A stretch of DNA of 64,000 bases from Verticillium longisporum (Eukaryota; Ascomycota; Sordariomycetes; Glomerellales; Plectosphaerellaceae), in contig JAETXT010000001.1 in the NCBI GenBank assembly GCA_019188255.1, positions 6,696,001 to 6,760,000 of the forward strand, given 5' to 3'. This document shows positions 56,394 to 64,000 of this stretch, piece by piece. The position numbers were made by a program, and so were the translations under genes. Positions within the stretch are counted from its first letter, which is position 1, and each line of letters starts with the position of its first letter. The notes beneath the pieces were generated by a model. It saw only the letters and a list, made by a program, of their open reading frames with translations. It made no database searches and was not told where the DNA came from.

Positions 56394-57377
56394 ATGCATC
56401 TCATCATCGACTGCATCGCCTTTACAGCCCTTCTCTCGAGCCTAGCTGCCGCAGCTGGTACTCTAGGCTTCGACCTTGGGTCCAAGCGCGCAGATGGCAG
56501 CTGTAAGCTTCAGACCGACTACGAGGCCGACATGCAGGCCATCAAGAAAGAGTCGGGCAGCGAGCTCGTCCGTATCTACGCCGCAGATCAGTGTAACACG
56601 GCAAAGGAGATTCTTCCCGCCGCCAAGAGCCAGGGCTTCCAGGTCGTTCTGGGTATCTGGTAGGCTTGCTTCGCCTTTCCTTTGGGATTATTGAGATTGG
56701 TGAGGGTGCTGACAGTCGAGTCGAGGCCGGATCTTGAAGAGTCGTACACGGTAGACAAGCTTGCGGTCCTGCAGCACGACACGGCATATGCCTCACAGAT
56801 CTACGCCGTGACCGTCGGTTCCGAGACGTTGTATCGAAGGAACTTTACAGGCCCGGAACTGGCGGCCAAGATGAATGACTTCAGGGTGTCGGCACCAGGG
56901 GTCCGGGTTGGCACGGCCGACAGTTGGAACAAGTTCCAGGATGGCACCGCTGACGCCGTCGTGAACACAGCGGACCTTGTCCTTGTCAATGCGTTTTCAT
57001 ACTGGCAGAGGCAGGCTGTGGGCAATGCGACGGCGACGTTTTTTGACAGCATTGCGCAGGCGTACCTTCACGTGGAAGAGAGAGCACGGGGGAGCAAGAT
57101 GCCGGAGCTTTGGGTGGGAGAGACCGGATGGCCGAGCGAAGGGAGCAGCTACGGAAACGCGAAGCCTGGGAAGGTGAAGGCTGAGCAGTACTACCAAGAA
57201 GCGATGTGTGGCACGATCGGTTGGGGGTACAACGTCTTCGTGTTTGAGGCGTTCGACGAGCCTTGGAAGCCGAATGCCGTTGGTGAGGATGGCGTGGAGG
57301 CGCCTGAGGGTCATTGGGGCGTCATGACGGCCGATCGGCGAGCCAAGTTTTCCCTTCGATGTGAGGAGGGCTCTTGA
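56394..57377 (+). CDS. GH17 beta-1,3-glucanase / glucanosyltransferase, Bgl2-Scw type
   Basis: Exons are 56394-56659 and 56726-57377, giving 305 aa. A signal peptide ends near residue 21 before G-T-L-G-F-D-L-G. The (beta/alpha)8 barrel shows R-I-Y-A-A-D-Q-C, V-V-L-G-I-W-P, the acid/base Glu in T-V-G-S-E-T-L-Y-R, and the nucleophile Glu in W-V-G-E-T-G-W-P. The acceptor TCGAG|G was chosen since it alone yields I-W-P-D-L-E-E-S-Y; a closer CAG is out of frame. The enzyme would remodel beta-1,3-glucan in the cell wall. There is no anchor or Ser/Thr-rich tail. Confidence 0.93.
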
Positions 57378-58855
57378 GAGGGCCGCGAGGGTGGGATTGC
57401 TCCTGTATCCACGACTGGTCGAGGACGAAGTTGGGCCGACGACGATCAACGCCGGACCCAGACCTCATAGCCCCTAATTATGTACGTTGGTTATTCATGC
57501 CTGCTTCTTTCCTGCATGAGTGCTCAAGGGCATACCTGGGCGAGAACGTGTGTGACGAAGCTCCTATGAGGAGGTGGGGATTCCAAATCCTTTGAGAAAT
57601 GTGGGAGCATCGAGATATGTTTTCTCTTCCACTCTCTCGTTTTGGGCTTTTAGCTAGCTGGCACTGTGAACATGCAAGCCGCTATGTGCTTGCCCTAGCT
57701 GGTCATTGGTTATTGGGCTCTCGGAAACTCGACCGAAAGACGTGCGGTTGGATAACAACCGTGGGGGAGAAACATGTCCTGCAGCGCCCGTCCAATGCCT
57801 CATTGTGGCAAGGTAGCAGCAGCTCTGATATGATGCATCAGCCATCTCCCTATGCCCGGATGGCCCCCCCCCCGTCCACACCGGCCCAGACCGCGTGTCA
57901 CCGGATGTAACCGTCGGTCTGACCAGGCCGATAAGGTGGCGGGGTCTCGGCCTCGGGCTACGTGCGACCCCAGGCGCAGGAGCTGGGACCTCCGGCCGGC
58001 TGATTGAACGGGGCCATGAGGGGGAGGGGGTTGAGGGGTGAAAGCAAATGCAGTCGATATAAATGGTCCTGTGGGCGACGAACGGAATGGACGAGTTACA
58101 GGCGGGGTGACGTGGCAGCCTCAGGAAGAGAGAAGGAGAGCCAGAGGGAACGCTCCCCGTCTTGTCTGCATTGTGAACTCAGGGAACGGCGGTTGTGGGA
58201 GGGTTGGCTCAACCAGCCTTGCCAGCCCACGCGAGCATCGCCACGGATTTTCTGGGGTGACACAACATGGGAGGAGGAGGGAATAATGGGCATAATAGGA
58301 CGACGTGCATGGTATGAATAGGAATAAGCAAGGCTAAGAGGGGGCGAGGTGAGGGGTCGCAGTGCATGCTGCAGACGACAATGGCATGCATCAAATCAAG
58401 TCGACCGAGGCCGCGCCGCGAGCACACAACCACCTCGCCGCGGACAGCGACCCGTGAGATCCGGACTCGTGTTATCGCGTCGAATGCTCCGCAGAATAGC
58501 CACCGTATCAATCTTTCCTCCACGACGTTGGCAGGTGGTCTTAATAGAAATGTGAAGCAGTCGACGGGCGACGGGCGACAGGCAATGGGCGACGGGCGAA
58601 GATCTATAAAAGTCGAGTTTGCTCCTCGGGCCTCGAGAAGGTGAGCTGTGGAAGTGGTGGTAATCAGTTTCATCGGCCGCATTTCCTTCATTTTTTCATT
58701 GCATCCCCTCGTCACCACAGAGACAAGAGAACACTACTTCTTCGGCCCCTCCTACCCCGGGTTTCCGTCTCCACGTCATATACAGACATCTCCCAAGGCT
58801 GTTCCGGGCAAACACAATCCCCAAAGAGCCCCCTCCCCCGCAAAGCTTGCCCAAC
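57378..58855. other. intergenic, leader of small protein
   Basis: This 1.5-kb stretch contains a GGGCGAC-type repeat (58564-58599) and a C-rich leader just before the 47-aa gene. No other gene was recognised. Confidence 0.5.
58564..58599. repeat. GGGCGAC-like short tandem repeat
   Basis: About five degenerate units of (A)CGGGCGA/TGGGCGA run in tandem, about 260 bp before the 47-aa gene. Confidence 0.7.
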
Positions 58856-59080
58856 ATGTCGGACCGCTATCCCTGCATGTACTACAACACGGGCCAGTGT
58901 GTTGCCTACCCTACCATCAACTGGATGCCGGGTAGCCACGCGGCGTGCGATGAGTGCCTTGTACGTCCTGCTCTCTTGCTCTCCCAACTCTTGCGCTGCG
59001 ATGAAGCTGTGAGGCCGGGGACTTTGCTAATGTGTCCGCAGGGCAAGGGTTACCCTCGGGGGATCAACCAAAGCGTCTGA
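58856..59080 (+). CDS. small Cys-containing protein of 47 aa, unrecognised
   Basis: Exons are 58856-58960 and 59042-59080, with a canonical GTACGT...GCAG intron in phase 0. I do not recognise the family. The product starts M-S-D-R-Y-P-C-M-Y-Y-N-T-G-Q-C and carries a later C-D-E-C, so four Cys sit as CX7C and CX2C, a spacing that could bind zinc. There is no signal peptide; it should be cytosolic or nuclear. The 81-bp intron is a multiple of three and has no in-frame stop, so an unspliced mRNA would encode a 74-aa variant. A long C-rich leader suggests a transcribed gene. Confidence 0.6.
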   Translation: MSDRYPCMYYNTGQCVAYPTINWMPGSHAACDECLVRPALLLSQLLRCDEAVRPGTLLMCPQGKGYPRGINQSV

Positions 59081-59907
59081 GAGGTCAGGAGAGACGGGCG
59101 AGCGCCGAAACAATACCAGGGCAGGAGCGCCAAAGCATGGCCTTGCTGACGAAGGGCTTTGACTTTTGTTTGTTGCCTTTGGTTTGGTTTTTTTTCATTG
59201 CGTCACATCGCATTGCATCATGTGCCGTGGCAGAGTAAAATAAGGACGCAGACGGCAAGAGGATCATGGTCTGGTGAGCATCGCCCAGGTGGAAGTTGAC
59301 AAGGACATAAAAGAACAGAGAGAGAGAGAGAGAGAGAGCAAAGGGGTGCATATGTGGTATCAGAAGACGCGGTCAGGACGGCAACACGGGGAGGATCGCG
59401 CGTGGAAGCAGCAATACGGGCAGCGTCGTGTGTTCGGCAAGCATTCGCTATTTCCCAGTAATATAAGTTGTTGCGGCCGGCATGGCGCATATGTTCCAAG
59501 AGTGTGTCTATGTGTGAGAAAGAAGAAGAAAAGCAGGGATGGGGGGTGTTGCTTAGTCCAGACCCAGCCGGCGTGACGTGCAAACTTGTGGTCGTGGTCA
59601 TTACTTCGCTGCAGATGCAAAATGAGATTGTGTCTCCCATCTCGTCGCTCCCATGTCGAGGTCTTCTCTCTTGGTCTCTCCCCGTATCTTTCTCTCCCGC
59701 CCCTCCTGACTTCTTCTATGCGGTCCTTCGCTTAAGCAGAGGCAGGTTGGTTTTCTGCTTCTTGTAGACGTTGTTCTGTTGCCTGCGGTTACGCTAGCAT
59801 GGTGTTGTGGGTTTGTTCAAAACCATTTGATTAAGACCAGTCCGATTTTCGACAGAGCAAGGCGGCGGTCGAGGAGGCGTATCTCATTTGTCGTCGTTGT
59901 CGCTTCC
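59081..59907. other. intergenic between convergent genes
   Basis: This 0.8-kb stretch holds a (GA)n microsatellite near 59318-59338 and T/C-rich tracts. No gene was recognised. Confidence 0.5.
59318..59338. repeat. (GA)n microsatellite
   Basis: An uninterrupted GA run of about ten units. Confidence 0.8.
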
Positions 59908-60121
59908 TAGTTGCGAAGGGGTCTACACCTCGTCAGTTCGGGTTCCCTCCACCAGCTGGATGGCCCTCCACTCACGCGCAGCCCTGGGGCGTGGCGACGC
60001 CAAAGTAGCAGTCACCGCTGACTCTGTCGACGACCTGGTTTTGCGTGACGGGCGTGATGACAACGGCACCGGAGGCGAGGGAGGCGGCCATGGCGAGGAG
60101 GGCCGCGGCAGTTAACCTCAT
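59908..60121 (-). CDS. small secreted protein of 53 aa, unrecognised
   Basis: Minus-strand exons are 60121-59976 and 59923-59908, with a 52-bp GTGAGT...TAG intron that holds a CTGAC branch site. The product starts with a clear signal peptide (M-R-L-T-A-A-A-L-L-A-M-A-A-S-L-A-S-G). The mature part of about 35 residues ends D-C-Y-F-G-V-A-T-P-Q-G-C-A-P-L-R-N. Two Cys ten residues apart could close one loop. Without splicing the frame runs on to different residues, so the intron decides the C-terminus. Small secreted proteins of this size can be effectors, peptides or matrix components; no function is assigned. Confidence 0.72.
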
Positions 60122-62074
60122 CGTGACAGATGGGGCTATCTCTCGTGCGAGGACGGGACAGTTGTCGAGCGGGCGGAATAGCGATCGTCGTTCGTCTGCC
60201 CTTCGGGACGATCCGACGGCGTGGGCTTCGTGGGTTGTATGTGTGTATCAATGACAAGTCCAACTTAAAAAAGCGGGCGAGGCAGGTAAGTCGTCTGGTT
60301 CGATTCGATGGCGCCAGGCTGGATCGATCGCGGCGCGTGGTTCGTTTTCGGTAGGGCGGAAATTGGGAGGGGCGAGATTGATTGATTGTGGGGTTTGAGA
60401 ATTAAACCGCCAGGGCGCAAGGTCGGAGGGGGAAAAGGGACAGACCAGCTGACAATCGAAGCGAAAGAAAGAAAGTCGCGGGCGAGGCGGCGGGAAGAGA
60501 GCGAATTGGGCCCGCGATGAGAAATTATGGTGTCGTTCCGGCGGATGGGTTGTCAGAGGAAGAAAAGAATCGCGAGCCTCCCTACCGTAGTAGACGAAGA
60601 AGGGGGCGGCGGAGCTGACGTTGCACTGAGCAGCGCTGAGCAGCACCGAGCGGCACTTGACGTTGCAGATCTCAAAAGGCCAGGCACAGCATGGATGGGA
60701 GGGATCAGGGCTGGGAAGGCGACTGGCGGGCCACGAGAGAAAGTGATGTCAGCCACAACGTGGAATACCACCAGGTGAGGTGACAATGGGGCCATGCGAG
60801 GGCTGTGAACGGAGGCCTGTGACGAGAACCGTCTCGTGAGGTGTCAGGGCCGAGGGCGAGTGGTGGTTTCAGCCACGCGCTTGAAACCCACCGTGCCTGA
60901 TCGCTGGTTGATGTTCTCTTTCCTCCTCTTGTGTTGTCGTGCCATCGCCCGCTGCTGCGGTGCAATGGATTACGACTGTCCATCGTCCTTCGCTTCTGCG
61001 CTTGCCGCCGACATTCCAACCCATGAATCTTGGATATTATAGATGGATCGACTGGTTCGTTCGAATTCCCAGCCATGTGGTCTTCATCTCTATCTGCGGC
61101 AGGTGGGGATTGGGTATCCAAGGTACTGAGGAGAGTTGGCGCCAGCACCTACCACCTAAGACGGCCACTAGCGACCCCTGATCCACTGACCTGCCTCCGT
61201 CCGCAGGTGCATTCACCACCTACCTAGGTACCTTGCCTCAGGTAGGTACCTGTAGTAGTGGCCCACCATCGGTAGGTACCATCCGAACATCGTCTTAGTC
61301 ATGCATCGTCAGCGAAGGGCTCCACCTCCCGAAAGCTGCCGCTGCTCGACAACTTCGGATGTAGCAACGCCATTCATCATGACAACTTCAGCTTCGTATG
61401 CTGTGGAACATGAACTGACGTAGCCCGCTGCGGAGGTCATTCCGCCTCCCCGAAAATCGTTGACTTTCGACGTTTTACTGTCCTTAGACTTTCGAGGCAC
61501 ACTTATCGAGACACAGATCATCCATGGCGATGGGTGACCTTCGACAGCAAGCCCTATCTCAATCGACCCGAAGGATGCATCTTGCACACTGAGGAATGGC
61601 TGCCATGTGAAACTGTAAACTCGTGCCCCCACATCATGGTTGCAATGGCTGATCATCCCAAATGATCGCTTCTATGACCCCAGAAGATAGACCCAGCGGT
61701 AGGATACTGGTAGGGTTTGCTTGGGCCGCTAGGTGCAATGCTGAATCGCCAAAACCATGCCACCACATTGAGTCCTTGGAATCAACCTCGTGTGATTTCA
61801 AGAGCTAACGGAAACATAACCATTGCGCACCCTCATGAATAGTCACAGACAACATACAGATTAACCCTAACAACCATGATCGCAATTCCAAGGGTATACC
61901 AGTTACCAAATGTAGGTAGACAACGTTTGAGCACAACATTGGCTCTCAAACAGGAAACCCCCCGACTCCCAAACAACAGCACTCTGTAGGAGCACTACAA
62001 ACCCTCAGTATCGGTATCTCGGCTCGGTTGCTCGGCCTCGTCATCATCGTCGTCACCACAGAACCATACTTCAT
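60122..62074. other. long intergenic region without a recognised gene
   Basis: About 2 kb. A dense cluster of AGGTACCT and GGTAGGTACC motifs lies at 61214-61280. A minus-strand frame (61309-61656, 115 codons) is open but shows no known feature. Confidence 0.5.
61214..61280. repeat. cluster of GGTAGGTACC-type palindromic motifs
   Basis: Four overlapping or adjacent copies of the TAGGTACC core in 67 bp. Related copies occur in other gaps of the window (near 7940, 12367, 39110, 52545 and 53651). Confidence 0.7.
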
Positions 62075-63214
62075 TTACTCCCAAGCTCCTCCGGCCATCA
62101 ACAACCCGGCGAGGAGCATCCGATCCTTTTCATTGAATCCTTCAGCCGAGGCCAGCTTCTGCAGCGGCATCTCGCCACCCTTGATGCAGTTCGGATTGGC
62201 TCCCGACTGTAGGAGCAGCGCGCACAGATCATAGGCCACCCCAAACGGCACGACGGCAACGCTCTCATCCGAGCCCGCCGCCTCGATCACAACTTGGAGG
62301 ACCGTGTTTCGCCAGAGCCGACTCCCTCTGGCGCCGTGGATGAGCAGAGTCTTGACCATCTGCATTCTGTCGTCCCAGTCGGTCGTGATGGGGAGGTAGA
62401 GGATGGCCCACTTCAGCGGGACCTGCGGTTGCCGCGGGAGGTCCAGCGCGAGGTGGAAGGGCCGGCCAGGGGCGAGGTATAGGTCGGAGGCGGCGCCGGG
62501 GTCGGCGCCGTTGTTGAGCAGAAGGTGGAAGAGGTCAACGGGCCGGTGCAGCGAGCACATGGCGCGCACGAGGGGCGAGACGCTGCCGGTGAAGAGGGGC
62601 CTGTTGGCGCTGGCGCCGTGCAGGAGGAGGAGCTGCACGAGCTGCAGGACGCAGACTGGGCCGTGGCTGTGGCAGCACAGATTGTCGGCGCGGTCGATGG
62701 CCAGGTTGATGAGGCGGATGCCGCTGGATTCGATGGCCGAGGGCCGGGCGCCGTGGGTGAGGAGCAGCGTCGGGATCGTTGTGTGGCAGCGGCCCAGCAC
62801 GAGGCCGTTGTTCTGGGCGAAGTGGGTGAGCAAGGGGTGGCTGCTGCCGAGCGATGGGTCGGCCCCGTTGCGTAGCAGCATCTCGACCACCGATATCTTG
62901 TCGCCGAGGTGGGGGTGACGAACCGCACGCCAGAGAGGCACGCCTTCGTCTGTGAGTCTGTTGAGGTCATACCGGTACTCGATGGCCTTCTGCACGAGGT
63001 CAACTCGGCCGAGGTCGCAGCCCAGATTCAGAGCCCACTGTCGGCCTGAATCACGGTCCTTGAAGTAGATGCTGTGGGTGGCAACCTTGGCCATGACGCG
63101 GCCCGTCTGAGCGAGACTGATGGTGTCGCTCTGAGAGAGGTGATCGATGACCATCCTGATGATCTTCAGGGGCAGCCTGAGCAGCCTGAACTTAGGGAAG
63201 GCACCCATGGACAC
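62075..63214 (-). CDS. F-box-like and ankyrin-repeat protein
   Basis: A single exon encodes 379 aa (a second ATG two codons in, at 63208, is possible). The N-terminus reads F-R-L-L-R-L-P-L-K-I-I-R-M-V-I-D-H-L, an F-box-like helix pair that may contact Skp1. Degenerate ankyrin repeats follow, recognisable by L-L-x-x-G-A-D/R/N units: M-L-L-R-N-G-A-D-P, L-L-L-T-H-G-A-R-P, L-L-L-L-H-G-A-S-A-N, L-L-L-N-N-G-A-D-P and L-L-L-Q-S-G-A-N-P-N. Proteins of this make-up are numerous and lineage-specific in filamentous fungi; the partner is unknown. Confidence 0.82.
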   Translation of the reverse strand: MSMGAFPKFRLLRLPLKIIRMVIDHLSQSDTISLAQTGRVMAKVATHSIYFKDRDSGRQWALNLGCDLGRVDLVQKAIEYRYDLNRLTDEGVPLWRAVRHPHLGDKISVVEMLLRNGADPSLGSSHPLLTHFAQNNGLVLGRCHTTIPTLLLTHGARPSAIESSGIRLINLAIDRADNLCCHSHGPVCVLQLVQLLLLHGASANRPLFTGSVSPLVRAMCSLHRPVDLFHLLLNNGADPGAASDLYLAPGRPFHLALDLPRQPQVPLKWAILYLPITTDWDDRMQMVKTLLIHGARGSRLWRNTVLQVVIEAAGSDESVAVVPFGVAYDLCALLLQSGANPNCIKGGEMPLQKLASAEGFNEKDRMLLAGLLMAGGAWE

Positions 63215-64000
63215 GATATACTATCTCGACGAGTTTTCGATGTCTGGTTTCTGGACAAAGCCCTTCTTCCTGGTTCGAGAGAGTTGAAGCTATCTGACAG
63301 ACTGTCAGAGCTGAGTAGGACCGTGGTTGAGGGGTTCTGGGATGGGGGTTACCGTGGCTGCGCGTGTCAACGTGTCAACGTGTATCGTCAACGTTCATGG
63401 TCGTTTACTGAGCCTGTATATGGACCTGACGATGGCACGAAAGGCCGCAGCCCAAGGCCGCATTTGAGCAGCGGGCTCTTTCTCTATGCAGCGTGCAAGA
63501 GCGGTAGTAATGGGTTCAGAACGCTCAAGAACCATGTACGCCGAGACCCGTCGGCATGACGACTATTCGCATTTGTCGTCGTACATAGACAAAGATGATC
63601 ATGATGCTTCGAGCCGAAAGACGATGTAGACTGTATAGGCAAAGGCAGTTTGTCTTTTCTCTACAGCGGCGACTCCCTCGACATTCTGAGAGAAGGGGAA
63701 GATAGCATGGCCGTTGGATATAGACAGTGTGTCCAGGTTAAGCATTTGCTGCAGTAGCATCACCGATGATTTTCCATGACGGGTTTGAGATAATTCAGTG
63801 AGATTTCAGGAATGGCATGGCTGTATAAGATCTGCACACTGTAAACATACACTCTCTACACCAAAGTAAAAGTGGTTTAATGAGCTTTGAAGAATGTAGC
63901 ATCTCAGACAAGATCTCTTCGACAACGAAGCCTCAGGTCTATCTCCTTTGTCAGCCACAAAATTACTTCAGGTCTATGTCTTGCAAGTCAAAGCACCAAA
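63215..64000. other. intergenic to window end
   Basis: The promoter side of the ankyrin gene. No gene was recognised before the window ends. Confidence 0.5.

Noticed and set aside
54221..60121. A possible secreted-protein or cell-wall gene cluster (protease, glucanase, small secreted protein)
   Set aside because: The genes are far apart, separately controlled and of general types; closeness alone does not show a system.
61309..61656. Minus-strand open frame of 115 codons
   Set aside because: No signal peptide, domain or splice support; cannot be told from chance.

Overview
The window is ordinary nuclear DNA from a filamentous ascomycete, most likely a Sordariomycete (Hypocreales/Glomerellales-like). 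Reasons: about 25 intron-containing genes with short introns (about 50-95 bp, GTRNGT donors, CTRAC-like branch points), pyrimidine-rich leaders, no operons, and a gene set typical of Pezizomycotina (Rac1, an F-BAR RhoGAP, CENP-T, GDT1, yapsin-type protease, GH17 glucanase, Zn2Cys6-type regulator, fungal Tc1 transposon). The species cannot be fixed from the sequence alone.

Layout. 1-10.3 kb: the 3' end of an L-rhamnose mutarotase, a mitochondrial thioredoxin-like protein, a Hol1-like MFS transporter, a GDT1 cation transporter and a maltose-permease-type transporter. 12.7-19.6 kb: housekeeping genes (DCAF11-like WD40 protein, Sec61 gamma with a GC-AG intron, CPSF6-like RNA-binding protein, SET methyltransferase). 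20-24 kb is the only clearly degenerate stretch: a 1.2-kb Tc1/mariner element with intact transposase and terminal repeats, then a dead sugar transporter and a dead Zn2Cys6-type regulator lying head to head. 24.4-38 kb: COQ4 (with a one-base frameshift), PDCD5, CENP-T, SHY1/SURF1, a UBX protein, a twin-CX9C protein (Mix17/CHCHD2 type), the exosome cofactor Rrp47, a ketopantoate-reductase-like protein and an extended SDR. 40.8-51.3 kb: Rac1, Nop6, Cms1 and a Rgd1-like RhoGAP. 54.2-63.2 kb: a GPI-type aspartyl protease, a GH17 glucanase, two very small unrecognised cysteine-containing proteins and an F-box/ankyrin protein.

Functional themes. Several genes serve mitochondria (thioredoxin-like, COQ4, SHY1, Mix17, possibly the Cbs2/PanE-like protein). 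Several serve ribosome or RNA work (Nop6, Cms1, Rrp47, CPSF6-like). Rac1, the RhoGAP, the yapsin and the GH17 enzyme bear on polarity and cell wall. They are separately transcribed. Convergent neighbours can be very close: 18 bp between the CENP-T and SHY1 stops, 30 bp between the mutarotase and thioredoxin stops.

I found no clear new multi-gene system. The most unusual observations are the two tiny proteins, the paired decay of a divergent transporter/regulator locus beside a Tc1 element, the frameshifts in COQ4 and the RhoGAP, the GC-AG intron, and an SDR whose catalytic Tyr is His. All exon boundaries were inferred by eye from splice motifs and family conservation; no search or transcript evidence was available.
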